Notes: a model not told the origin generated them from the letters alone. A DNA stretch of 64,000 nt from Acinetobacter sp. TGL-Y2 (GCF_001612555.1 NZ_CP015110.1:1054001-1118000), one strand, 5' to 3'. Counted from the first letter of the stretch, positions 27,620 to 36,919 are shown. Numbers and translations: made by a program.

Positions 27620-28672
27620 GGCTTTGTTGCACAACTCTACCATTAGATGTTCATTCAGCAATATAATTTCTGAATGAACAAGCCTACGCCTAAAATTTAT
27701 CGTACAACCAATTGGTCTTCCTATAATCGGACCTTAATCAACCGAGGAAATATCTCTTTTTGGTTTGATCCTAGCACTCAATGGTATGCACAATCACAAG
27801 GCAAGCAAGGTCGAAATTAAACCTACTCCTATACAGCTATTCAATGCTGCTTAATGATACAATCTCTATTTCGACTCTCTTTACGCATGGTTACAGGTTT
27901 TGTTCAAAGTCTGATTAAACTTTGCGGATTAGATTGGACAGCGCCAGATTACACCACGCTTTGTAAAAGACAAAAGCATATTGATATTGCATTAGCTACC
28001 AAAAAAGTAGCGATGGGCTGCATCTACTCGTGGATTCCACTGGTCTGAAATTTTTAGGTGAGGGTGAATGGAAACGTAAGAAACATCAGCCTGAATACCG
28101 TCGTCAATGGCGCAAACTGCATATTGGTATAGACGCTAAAACCCTACAAATACGGGCTGTACAACTCACTACAAATGATGTCAGTGATTCACAAGTATTA
28201 GAAGATTTACTTGCTCAAATTCCCTTGGATGAGCAAATTGATTCTGTCTGTACAGATGGTGCTTATGATACAAAGCACTGCCGACAAGTCATTTTAGATC
28301 GAGATGCACATGCGGTAATACCACCAAGGAAAAATGCAAAGCCTTGGAAAGATCAGCAAGCGATGTCTATAGAGCGGAATGAGTTATTGAAAACAATCAA
28401 TCTTGCGAAGCAGTGCTTCTCAGGAAGATCCCTTTGGAAAAAGTGGTCTGGTTATCATCGTCGAAGTTTGGTGGAAACCAAGATGCATTGCATCAAATTA
28501 TTAGGCGATAAATTAACGGCAAGGAGTTTCCCTAGTCAGGTGAATGAGATTCATGCACGCATAGCAGTCTTAAATAAATTCACGGAATTAGGTCGCCCTC
28601 ATACCCATGTTGCCACTTAAATTTGATTGGCCTAGGATAGATTTATCTTTCACACCTTTATGCAACAAAGTC
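27620..28672 (+). mobile_element. decayed IS5-family (IS903-type) element
   Basis: A 1053-bp copy, one base shorter than the intact copy at 29557-30610 and in the opposite orientation. The left end is GGCTTTGTTGCAC; the right end has drifted (TGCAACAAAGTC). The flanks (TATTACTAG once the adjacent IS is removed, and ACTTAACAT) do not match, so there is no visible 9-bp target duplication. Confidence 0.8.
27674..28620 (+). pseudogene. IS903-type transposase, inactivated
   Basis: This aligns end to end with the intact transposase at 29609-30556. A CAA to TAA change creates a stop at 27818-27820. A one-base deletion near 28000 shifts the frame (ALATKKVAMGC in place of AVSYQKSRDGL). The catalytic C-terminal part is otherwise well preserved (DSTGLKFLGEGEWKRK, CTDGAYDTK, SLVETKMHC), which suggests recent decay. 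Confidence 0.88.
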
Positions 28673-28783
28673 ACTTAACATTATCTGGTGTCTATCTTGT
28701 TGCTCTACCTTGAAATGATTGAATAGCCACCGATTTTGTAGACATTCTTTAGCTAGATAAAATAGCTAATTAATGAGGTGTTT

Positions 28784-28993
28784 ATGAGCAATAACAAAAG
28801 ATATGCTGAAGAATTCAAAATTGAGGCATTAAAACAAGTCACTGAGAAAAGTCATAGTGTGGCCGAAGTTGCTGCACGTTTGGAAATACCATACATAGTT
28901 CTGTATGCCTGAATTAAACGTTATGATCCACAGCATCCCAACATCACAGAATATAGTGATCCAAGTACAATTTTTAGCTTTGTGATTTTTTGA
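28784..28993 (+). pseudogene. IS3-family OrfA relic
   Basis: The frame reads MSNNKRYAEEFKIEALKQV, then the HTH SVAEVAARLEIP and LYA-stop-IKRYDPQ. IS3-family OrfA proteins have Trp at the stop position (LYxWIKRY), so TGG has become TGA at 28910-28912. A second TGA ends the frame at 28993, and no OrfB follows. The rest of 28673-29056 holds no other gene that I can support. Confidence 0.75.
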
Positions 28994-29013
28994 TAATAGG
29001 AGCAATCAATTGA

Positions 29014-29040
29014 AATAACCACATCATAAAGGTGGTTATT
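29014..29040 (-). terminator. hairpin after the split immunity-like gene
   Basis: Perfect 9-bp stem AATAACCAC/GTGGTTATT with a 9-base loop, 17 bases beyond the minus-strand stop at 29057. Only two T follow on the minus strand, so it may be a weak terminator or an RNA-stabilising stem. Confidence 0.45.
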
Positions 29041-29547
29041 AAACAAGGTATGGCTGTTATTCTTCACCATCAAACTGCCAATGCACATCACCCCAATCAC
29101 TTTTCACATTAGGGAGTGTGTCTCCTTGTTTAAAGTATTGACGCGAGTTCTCTTTCGCGACGGTAAACCAATAACCTTTTTGAGGGCATTTTTCGCCTGC
29201 TTTGATTGAAAAGAACGCCTCGTCATTTTCATGATTATCTGGATGATTAATTATTTCCCATTTCACACCATCAAAACGTAGAATAAATTTATTGGTAAAA
29301 GCCCATAGATAGGATTGGGCTGCCTCTAATTTGAAAACAAGATTTTCATCAATTTGACTACTGATATTAATTTTATTCAGTTTGTGGTTACTATATATGT
29401 ATATACCTTCAGAAGACCCTATATAGACATCACCATCAAATTTTGCGAGTGAATAAAAATCGGAAGAAAATTTCAAATCAGTTAACCTTTGAATTGAATT
29501 ATCTTCTTTAATCAATAATAAATTTCCCTGAGTACCTGAAGTTAATA

Positions 29548-29556
29548 TTTCACCAG
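29548..29556. repeat. target site duplication, left copy
   Basis: TTTCACCAG, directly repeated at the other end of the IS. Its position was set to agree with the reading frame of the interrupted gene. Confidence 0.85.
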
Positions 29557-30610
29557 GGTTTTGTTGCACAAAGGTTTGAAAGGCAGAGCTACCCTAATTG
29601 AGCCAAATTTAAGTGGCAACATGGGTATGAGGGCGACCTAGCTCTGTGAATTTATTTAAGACTGCTACGCGTGCATGAATCTCATTCACCTGACTAGGGA
29701 AACTCCTTGCAGTTAATTTATCGCCTAATAATTTGATGCAATGCATCTTGGTTTCAACCAAACTTCGACGATGATAACCAGACCACTTTTTCCAAAGGGA
29801 TCTTCCTGAGAAGCACTGCTTCGCAAGATTGATTGTTTTCAATAACTCATTCCGCTCTATAGACATCGCTTGCTGATCTTTCCAAGGCTTTGCATTTTTC
29901 CTTGGTGGTATTACCGCATGTGCATCTCGATCTAAAATGACTTGTCGGCAGTGCTTTGTATCATAAGCACCATCTGTACAGACAGAATCAATTTGCTCAT
30001 CCAAGGGAATTTGAGCAAGTAAATCTTCTAATACTTGTGAATCACTGACATCATTTGTAGTGAGTTGTACAGCCCGTATTTGTAGGGTTTTAGCGTCTAT
30101 ACCAATATGAAGTTTGCGCCATTGACGACGGTATTCAGGCTGATGTTTCTTACGTTTCCATTCACCCTCACCTAGAAACTTTAAGCCAGTGGAGTCTATA
30201 AGTAGATGCAGTCCATCACGGCTCTTTTGGTAACTAACCGCAATATCAATGTGCTTTTGTCTTCTGCAGAGGGTAGAGTAATCTGGTGCGGTCCAGCCTA
30301 ATCTACAAAGTTTAATGAGGCTTTGGACAAAGCCTGTGACCATACGTAAAGAGAGTCGAAATAAGGATTTGATCATTAAGCAGCATTGAATAGCTGTATC
30401 GGAATATGTTTGATTTCGACCTTGTTTACCTTTTGGCTGAGCATACCATTGAGTGTTAGGATCAAACCAAATGGAGATATTTCCTCGGTTGATTAAGGCT
30501 CGATTATAGGAAGACCAATTGGTTGTCCGATAGATTTTAGGTGTTGGCTTATTCATTTAGAAATTATATTGATGAATAAGCATCTAATGGTAGGTTTGTG
30601 CAACAAAGCC
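29557..30610 (-). mobile_element. intact IS5-family (IS903-type) element, 1054 bp
   Basis: The terminal inverted repeats are GGTTTTGTTGCAC and GGCTTTGTTGCAC, with a perfect 9-bp target duplication TTTCACCAG (29548-29556 and 30611-30619). The 9-bp duplication is typical of the IS903 branch of IS5. It is inserted in the C-terminal half of the immunity-like gene. Confidence 0.92.
29609..30556 (-). CDS. IS5-family (IS903-type) transposase
   Basis: An uninterrupted 315-residue DDE transposase. The catalytic residues lie in LLIDSTGLKF (D), SVCTDGAYDTKH (D) and RSLVETKMHC (E, with the downstream R/K spacing of the family). The N-terminus NWSSYNRALINRG and the EYRRQWRKLHIGID block are typical of Acinetobacter IS17/ISAba13-like elements, a resemblance I recall but cannot verify here. 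It should be able to mobilise both this copy and the decayed copy at 27620. Confidence 0.92.
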   Translation of the reverse strand: MNKPTPKIYRTTNWSSYNRALINRGNISIWFDPNTQWYAQPKGKQGRNQTYSDTAIQCCLMIKSLFRLSLRMVTGFVQSLIKLCRLGWTAPDYSTLCRRQKHIDIAVSYQKSRDGLHLLIDSTGLKFLGEGEWKRKKHQPEYRRQWRKLHIGIDAKTLQIRAVQLTTNDVSDSQVLEDLLAQIPLDEQIDSVCTDGAYDTKHCRQVILDRDAHAVIPPRKNAKPWKDQQAMSIERNELLKTINLAKQCFSGRSLWKKWSGYHRRSLVETKMHCIKLLGDKLTARSFPSQVNEIHARVAVLNKFTELGRPHTHVAT

Positions 30611-30619
30611 TTTCACCAG
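30611..30619. repeat. target site duplication, right copy
   Basis: TTTCACCAG, identical to the left copy, so the insertion is simple and probably recent. Confidence 0.88.
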
Positions 30620-31274
30620 TCTTTAATCTTAGTAATGAATACAATGTTGCAGGAGTTTTCCTATCCAGAGAATTCCATTGGTTTCCATCATAATGAGCAA
30701 TTAGACCTGATTCACCAATTCGGCCCACGCAAAAAAACTCACCAGAATGTCTCCCACAAATATCAATAACCGAAATATCTTGTTCTTCTTTTGTTGATTC
30801 AATATTAGAAAAATCAATTGTACTGTGAAGACCAGTGATTAATCCATTATTGAATGATATCCATTTATTAGAATTATATCTAAATATTTGGCTATCATAT
30901 CCAGTTGCAAAAATTTCGTTATTAATTGATTTTATTTTAAATAAGTAACCTTTTCCTAAGCTCCAATCCTCATTTAAACCTGAACCTTCAATAAAAGATA
31001 ATTTTCCATCTACACCATCAAATTCTTCTAAATGACCTTCATTACTCATCGAATAAATTTTTTTATTTTCTTCATTATTATAGCAAACTGAAACGACATC
31101 AAACTCTAAGTCATGGTAGTACCATCCATTTTTTAAACCTTCGTTATAATTAAATAAAATACATCTTGAATATTCAGAATCATCATCCAAATTATCTAAA
31201 GAAGCGCTTAGATAAACAATATTATCAGAAATCAGGCATGCGCTTTTAAATGTTACTGGAGATATTTCAGACAT

Positions 31275-31416
31275 GCCTTATTTACCATAAACCTATTACC
31301 AAAAAATTATTGGTAGTGCATGAATACGACGTGATAAAAATAATAAGTTATTGATATTAAAATATATAAATGAATTGTTACACGTTGGTTTTTAGCACTA
31401 CCAAATTATTAATAAA
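31275..31416. other. spacer between immunity paralogues with inverted repeat
   Basis: AT-rich spacer. TTGGTAGTGC (31310-31319) is matched by GCACTACCAA (31395-31404), an inverted repeat with about 75 bases between the arms. The function is unknown; it could be a transcript stem or a scar of the duplication. Confidence 0.45.
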
Positions 31417-32571
31417 TTAATCTTCACCATCAAACTGCCAATAAACATCGCCCCAATCACTCTTCAGATGTGGGAAGATGTCACCTTGTTTAAAGTATTG
31501 CCTTGAATTTTCTTGAGCCACAGTAAACCAGTAACCTTGCTGTGGGCATATTTCATTTGACTTAACGCTATTGATTTTATTGAGTTCAATATTGGATGGA
31601 TTATCAATTATGCTCCAATTTGAACCATCAAGTCTTAGTATAAATTTTAAGGTAAGAACCCATAAAATCTTACCTTTAACTTCAACTTTATGAAAGCCTT
31701 GGTCATCTATGTCTGCTCTTATTTTAACTTTGGAATAAACACCATCTTTTAGGGTATATAAGTACTTTTGAGAGGCAATATATAAACTATCATTATAGAA
31801 AGCAGCGCTATTGAATCCATATTCAATGCCTTTTGAGGTTAATCTGTTAAATCCATCTTTGATATTTCCAATAATTAAACTTCCATGATCACCACATATT
31901 ATAATATCTTTATTAAACAGAGATATTGATAGTAAAGCAGCTGGTGTAAACTTTGGCATAACTGACCATGTTACACCATTATAATGTGCTACTAATCCTT
32001 CATCAAAACTTTGACCAACAATGTATAAATCATTTTCAGAGAATCCATTTATGTCATATATTTCAACATTTAGAGCATCAGGAAAATCAGGAAGTGTTGA
32101 AAATAATTCATCAGCCTCTTCTGGCTTTTGTTTTTCTATTTCTATATTTATCGAAGCCCACTTATTTGATCCAATTTTTTTATATATTTGGCCAGACCCA
32201 CCACATGCATATAAATCTTTACCAATTAATTTTATTGAATTTAAATACCCTAAACCATCACTCCAATCAGCATTTAAACCAGAATTTGGAATGAAATCAT
32301 GTAAACCATCAACTCCATCAAATTTTTCAACCTCACCATCTTCGCCTAAAGAATACACAAATTTTTCTTCAAATGTTGTCACATCATCAAGGCAGACTTG
32401 TACAACTGTGAAATCTAAATCATGGTAATACCATTTTATATCAATGTGATCATACATAAACATTCGTGTAAAACCGTATTCTGATACTGCATCAAGAGTC
32501 GAAGCCATATAATACATATCTTCAGAAATTGCACAGCCTGTTTTATATGTCACACTTGAATGTTTACTCAT
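31417..32571 (-). CDS. predicted immunity protein, beta-propeller-like
   Basis: The 384-residue protein has no signal peptide or membrane helix. It is made of short beta-strand blocks with repeated aromatic/Gly patterns (IKLIGKDLYACGGSGQIY, FNKDIIICGDHGSLII, AAFYNDSLYIASQKYLYT), which suggests a propeller of WD40/Kelch-like form. A distinct C-terminal block (GYWFTVAQENSRQYF, SDWGDVYWQFDGED) is shared with the split paralogue. The ATG overlaps the effector stop (ATGA), the usual layout for an effector and its cognate immunity protein. A cytoplasmic location fits protection against a nuclease. Immunity is inferred from context alone. Confidence 0.6.
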   Translation of the reverse strand: MSKHSSVTYKTGCAISEDMYYMASTLDAVSEYGFTRMFMYDHIDIKWYYHDLDFTVVQVCLDDVTTFEEKFVYSLGEDGEVEKFDGVDGLHDFIPNSGLNADWSDGLGYLNSIKLIGKDLYACGGSGQIYKKIGSNKWASINIEIEKQKPEEADELFSTLPDFPDALNVEIYDINGFSENDLYIVGQSFDEGLVAHYNGVTWSVMPKFTPAALLSISLFNKDIIICGDHGSLIIGNIKDGFNRLTSKGIEYGFNSAAFYNDSLYIASQKYLYTLKDGVYSKVKIRADIDDQGFHKVEVKGKILWVLTLKFILRLDGSNWSIIDNPSNIELNKINSVKSNEICPQQGYWFTVAQENSRQYFKQGDIFPHLKSDWGDVYWQFDGED

Positions 32572-34070
32572 AACTTTTTACCTTTAGAGTCTGTATTTGG
32601 TGGTTTATAATCTTTACCAACATTTGACATATCAATTTCTTTTTTCCCTGTAGGGTCTGCTCTTACTAGAAAATCAGGGCCCATTCCTTTGCTTAAATGA
32701 TATGTTCTTAATTGTTGCATAATATTCATCTTATGGCATTTTAAAACAAAGCTCACTGCTGCAGAGCCTAAGAGCTCTAGCTCTATCAATGTAGAGGTAA
32801 ATTGTGGTTTATGATTTAAACCAATTACTCTTTCTCTTGGATCATAATAATTATGTATTCTTTTATGTTCACTTGGAGAGCCCGTTTTTGATGCACATAT
32901 CGCTAATCCTTCCGCCTCAGTAATAGTATTTGGAATAGGTTTTCTATCATTTTTCCTTTTACCAAGTCTAAAAGCTCTATCAGGTACAACATGATGACCT
33001 GCTTTACCTAATGGATTGCATACATTCCAACCATAAGGAGTAAGCTTACATGGATCATGATCTTTCTTATCTTTGGGCGGTTTGTCTTTTTCGGGTGTCT
33101 TTTCTTTTTGGTTATGAGTCGTTGACGTAGACTTTCCAGATTGAACATTTACATCATATCTACCAGTAGGAATATTTGAGCCATTCGCACCAGCCATACC
33201 CAATTGAGGCTGAGGTAGTAATTCCTGAAATTTTCTCTGAATATCATTGCAGATATCGCTAACGTATTTCTTTATCGCATTCTTTACGTTGGTAATCTCA
33301 GTTTTGAATTTTTCCAAAGCCGATTTCAAACTACCGCGAACTTTATTGATGAAACGATTAATAGCTCCGACTAACTGGTCAATACATTTATTTAAGGCAT
33401 TTAGTGCAGTTTGACCCATTTTTTGCCATGGTTTAGATCTGAGCCATGCTTCTGGGGCATTGTTCCAAGGGCTTTTTATTTTTAGCTTTTTGAAGGCACT
33501 CTCGAAGCCTTCCATCAGTTTAAAAATTTTTAATTTATTTACTTCCTTTGATCTTACGGCTTTGACAATTGTTTTAACTGCAGAACCAATTTCAGGAATA
33601 ACTCCAAATGCAGTGAGAGCGAGAGCTTCATACTTGTCCGGTGTTTTCCCATTTTCTTTTGACAAATTTATTAGGTTAGCTATCAAGTCTCTAACATCAC
33701 AAACTTGATCAACCACAGGAATCATACTGATTAAGCCACTTACAATGATTTGTGACATCGTAGGATTTTTATTGAAATCACCCTTTAACATTCCCCATAT
33801 CCAGCTACTTTTATCAATTACAGCTACAACCATATTGTGTTGAGATACACTCTTATCAATCGCAGCCTGACCTTGGTAAAAGAATATTTTTTCCCACCAA
33901 GGCATGTTTGGGTCAGGCTTACTAGTATTGTACTCTCTGTATGTAAGATAGTTGGCAGGACTATCTTGAATATGCTGTGCTAGTTTTTCTGCGCCATACC
34001 AAAATTGCTGTTGGACATCATTAGATCTGCTAGCAATTTTGTTCCAAAAGGCTTGATTTTCTGTTGACAT
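32568..34070 (-). CDS. predicted T6SS nuclease effector (HHVVP/HNH-type)
   Basis: A 500-residue protein starting eight bases after vgrG. The N-terminal part lacks a signal peptide and carries a hydrophobic stretch (SGLISMIPVVDQVCDVRDL) of the kind seen in pretoxin regions of polymorphic toxins. A helical middle and a Lys/Pro/Asp-rich linker (KEKTPEKDKPPKDKKDHD) follow. The C-terminal domain from about residue 345 starts GKAGHHVVPDRAF and later has EHKRIHNYYD and GLNHKPQF. His-His followed by further His/Asn is typical of HNH/EndoVII-fold toxin nucleases (GHH/AHH/SHH groups). DNA is the likely target; the precise family and metal ligands are not settled. Confidence 0.68.
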   Translation of the reverse strand: MSTENQAFWNKIASRSNDVQQQFWYGAEKLAQHIQDSPANYLTYREYNTSKPDPNMPWWEKIFFYQGQAAIDKSVSQHNMVVAVIDKSSWIWGMLKGDFNKNPTMSQIIVSGLISMIPVVDQVCDVRDLIANLINLSKENGKTPDKYEALALTAFGVIPEIGSAVKTIVKAVRSKEVNKLKIFKLMEGFESAFKKLKIKSPWNNAPEAWLRSKPWQKMGQTALNALNKCIDQLVGAINRFINKVRGSLKSALEKFKTEITNVKNAIKKYVSDICNDIQRKFQELLPQPQLGMAGANGSNIPTGRYDVNVQSGKSTSTTHNQKEKTPEKDKPPKDKKDHDPCKLTPYGWNVCNPLGKAGHHVVPDRAFRLGKRKNDRKPIPNTITEAEGLAICASKTGSPSEHKRIHNYYDPRERVIGLNHKPQFTSTLIELELLGSAAVSFVLKCHKMNIMQQLRTYHLSKGMGPDFLVRADPTGKKEIDMSNVGKDYKPPNTDSKGKKL

Positions 34071-34078
34071 TTTATTCT

Positions 34079-36919
34079 CTAATTTTCATTTTTTTTGGAT
34101 GTTTCTAATTCTTTTTGGTGAAACCAATCATCAATTTCATGAGGAGGAAAATCATCTACAGACTGATCTTCTCCATATTGAATTTTGGCTCTACCAGCTG
34201 GAACCGCTTTAACAACAGCTTTACCTTTATCGTCCAATTTACCTTTTCTTCGACTTCCATCTGAAAGCAAAACTTCAAAATCAGCGCCTTTTACAGGTGA
34301 GCCATCACTATGTAAATATTCTAGAACTAAATCGTCTTTTTTGATTTCAGTAATAGGTAAATGTGGTAAAACATAATTTGTTTTACATCCACCTACAAAC
34401 TTATGCTGGCCCGCCTTACTTTCAAACTTCCCACCCGTGGTAGGAAAAATACCAGATCCATTGATCTTTAATTGGGAGCCATCAGCAGTCAAAATAATTT
34501 CTTTAGGGCTGGTAATATAAACCGTATCTTCCGTCGAAATGATCTGAATCCCTTTTTGAGCAATTAAATCAGCACCATCGCTTTGAGCCTGTATTTCAAT
34601 CTTACCTTTACCAGCAAACAGCCTTGCACCTTCCTGCGCTGCAAATAAACTGATTTTACTTTGCGCATGAGCAACGAAACTCTTTTGTGTACTCAAATTA
34701 ATGCTATCACCAGCACTATGGCTGATATGACCATCTGCGGATAGATGTACATCTTCATTGGTTGTAAGTGCAATCGAATGCGATGATGCTAAAACCATAA
34801 TCGCTTGTTTAAAAGCTTTTGCTTTGGTTTTACTGGTTTGCTCAATCTGCTCAATGAATTGCTTCAGGTTATCCAGTACTTCTAAAGGGTCAGTCTGTTG
34901 GTTCTTCGCCACTTCACTGAGTGCTTTTGAATTATTTAAACTGGATTCAAGTTGCGATTTGGTTTCAGGTGCATCTAAATGGTTACCTGATGCATTGTCT
35001 TGTTTATAAGTCGAAAGCAGTAACCCTTGTTTCGCTCTGAGTGCGCCCCATTGATCAGTACGCAACTCAAAACCTTCACCACGACCATCACTGCTGTCTG
35101 TTTCTTTAGGATGGCTAAGGTTACCTAGATTCAGCTGAGTTGTAGCATGACTACTTTGCAGTTGGGTTGAGATTTGTCCAGTTGTATCATCAAAACGAAG
35201 TTGCCCAAAACCTTCGCCTTGGACTTCTTTTGAGCGAATCCCTGACAGCTTCTTGGTATCAGGCAGTTGTCCTTTTTTATCAAACTTCGTTGGACTACGA
35301 TGCGCTTCATGAATCCGACCAACGACGTATGGTCGGTCAATATTTCCATCAAAGAAGTCAATCACGACAATCTCACCTATACGTGGCAAGAATCGTGCGC
35401 CATAACCTTCACCAGCCCAAGGGGTGAGTACATCTACCCAAGCTGAGTCGGTATCGTTGTTATTAGAACCTGCACCACCATCATGGCTGTGGTCTTCATT
35501 GCGTGTGAAGAGAAATCGAACTTTAATGCGTCCCCATTCATCCACATGGATTTCTTCTCCATCAACCCCAACCACTTTGGCACGTTGAGGGTGAGTCATC
35601 GGGCGGTCTTGCAATGGGTTATATGACGGTAAAATATCAATACTGCGACGCTGTAAAACCAGTTGATTGGCTTGTCGTTCGTCCGTGTTATTCGTGGTGA
35701 TGTGATTTAACTGCCAATGACTGTGTTGAAGCAATGCTGTGACTTGATCCGTCAAATCTTTAGGTAAATTGTTCTGGTTATAAAATATTTTTGAGGTGAT
35801 TAAGAATTCTTTATCTGAACCAGAATGTTGATCAATTTCTGGATGTTCAATAAGTTCAAACCAATAACCCACATGCGCATCACGTACCGTTGACGTCGCT
35901 TTAAAGTGTTTGGCTTGAGAATTAAAATAAAGACTTAAGTTTTCATTCAGCTTTTCAATTTGGTTTTTACTAGATTTAGTTGCACCATCTTCACCTTTAA
36001 GGTCTTGTATCCATGCAGGGCTGACATGAAAGGCTTGTTCTAGGCCTAAACTCGCAACATCTTGGTTATTTGAATGCTGATGTTTAGTGACTACTGATCC
36101 TGCACCTTCATCTTGCTCTAAAACATCTGCTTGCCATCTTTGTACATGTACAGCAGTCGGTTGTATAGAACGTAAAGCTGTAAAAGCCGTAACGCTGTCT
36201 TGTCGTTCTGTAGCACTGCTACGATGAAAACGAATGCTTCTACGGTCTAATGCTTGGTATTGGGCATTGTTATCAATCAAGCGTAGCTTTTGCGCTTGTA
36301 TTTGTTCAGAAGAACTTGAAACAAATTTATTCGCTTCATCAATCAGGGTAGTTATGCCTTCGGAAGCTAACAGACGTTTTATAAACTCGTAGTCAGTTTC
36401 ATTACTTTGCATAATGAAAGGACGCACATCATAAGTCTTGCTTAATCCACTTTTGTCTAAAGTTAGGCTAGAGGCAAGCAATGGGCTTTTGGATACCCAT
36501 TCTTTAAATAATATTTCCACAACTTCAATGGAAGTCTTACTCATGAAGACACGGCTGTTGCGGCGGTGCTTAAACAGAGTAGTTGGGTCTTCTACAGTTA
36601 ATCTGTAAATAGTAAGTGAGCCATCGCTTGCACCTACATCAGCTTTGGTCACGATGCCTGTGGTACGTGTCAGTTGTGATTTATCTGTGACGATATCAAC
36701 GGCAACTTGCGAGCCAATGAAATTTTTTAAAGAAATGGTGGCATCGGTTGCAAGGCAAATCAGTTGTAAATGAACACCATCATTCAGCTGATGTGTACCA
36801 TCAATGCGCTGTAAATAGACTTTATCATTTAGCGCTGAATTTGAAAATTGGACATGGATCGCACGTTTTTGTGCGGTCAATCCAAATTGCTCAAGGGCAT
36901 CATAAATATTTATAGCCAT
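34079..36919 (-). CDS. vgrG: T6SS spike protein VgrG with C-terminal transthyretin-like domain
   Basis: The 946-residue protein follows the VgrG plan. The gp27-like N-terminal region contains SNETDYEFIKRLLASEGI; the gp5/OB region contains EWGRIKVRF, WAGEGYGARFLPRIGEIVVIDFFDGNID (nt 35330-35420) and GRIHEAHRSPTKF. A DUF2345 region with repeated short strands follows. The last 90 residues (EYLHSDGSPVKGADFEVLL, then AVPAGRAKI) look like a transthyretin-like beta-sandwich. In enteroaggregative E. coli such a VgrG domain binds its cargo effector, so here it is the probable dock for the downstream nuclease. No structural T6SS genes are in the window. Confidence 0.93.
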   Translation of the reverse strand: MAINIYDALEQFGLTAQKRAIHVQFSNSALNDKVYLQRIDGTHQLNDGVHLQLICLATDATISLKNFIGSQVAVDIVTDKSQLTRTTGIVTKADVGASDGSLTIYRLTVEDPTTLFKHRRNSRVFMSKTSIEVVEILFKEWVSKSPLLASSLTLDKSGLSKTYDVRPFIMQSNETDYEFIKRLLASEGITTLIDEANKFVSSSSEQIQAQKLRLIDNNAQYQALDRRSIRFHRSSATERQDSVTAFTALRSIQPTAVHVQRWQADVLEQDEGAGSVVTKHQHSNNQDVASLGLEQAFHVSPAWIQDLKGEDGATKSSKNQIEKLNENLSLYFNSQAKHFKATSTVRDAHVGYWFELIEHPEIDQHSGSDKEFLITSKIFYNQNNLPKDLTDQVTALLQHSHWQLNHITTNNTDERQANQLVLQRRSIDILPSYNPLQDRPMTHPQRAKVVGVDGEEIHVDEWGRIKVRFLFTRNEDHSHDGGAGSNNNDTDSAWVDVLTPWAGEGYGARFLPRIGEIVVIDFFDGNIDRPYVVGRIHEAHRSPTKFDKKGQLPDTKKLSGIRSKEVQGEGFGQLRFDDTTGQISTQLQSSHATTQLNLGNLSHPKETDSSDGRGEGFELRTDQWGALRAKQGLLLSTYKQDNASGNHLDAPETKSQLESSLNNSKALSEVAKNQQTDPLEVLDNLKQFIEQIEQTSKTKAKAFKQAIMVLASSHSIALTTNEDVHLSADGHISHSAGDSINLSTQKSFVAHAQSKISLFAAQEGARLFAGKGKIEIQAQSDGADLIAQKGIQIISTEDTVYITSPKEIILTADGSQLKINGSGIFPTTGGKFESKAGQHKFVGGCKTNYVLPHLPITEIKKDDLVLEYLHSDGSPVKGADFEVLLSDGSRRKGKLDDKGKAVVKAVPAGRAKIQYGEDQSVDDFPPHEIDDWFHQKELETSKKNEN

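Larger units (their letters stand above)
29057..31274 (-). pseudogene. second beta-propeller-like immunity paralogue, split by an IS
   Basis: Two parts of one gene (30611-31274 and 29057-29556) flank an IS. Removing the IS and one copy of its 9-bp duplication restores a 384-codon frame through KTGEILTSG, the same length as the intact neighbour at 31417-32571. Shared landmarks include WYYHDL near the N-terminus, EEFDGVDGKL and SGLNEDWS, FILRFDGVKWEIIN, and the C-terminal QKGYWFTVA and SDWGDVHWQFDG. The upstream half could still make a truncated protein ending in IS sequence. Its role is inferred from position next to an effector; no Pfam-level identity is claimed. Confidence 0.85.

Noticed and set aside
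28910..28912. TGA at positions where Trp is expected (IS3 OrfA relic at 28910, arsC at 63634), suggesting TGA might be read as Trp.
   Set aside because: Intact genes throughout the window use TGG for Trp, and genes such as sppA and the effector end in TGA. The cases lie only in decayed genes, so ordinary TGG to TGA mutation explains them.
29057..31274. Two separate small genes on either side of the IS.
   Set aside because: The 9-bp duplication and exact frame restoration after removing the IS show that they are one gene.
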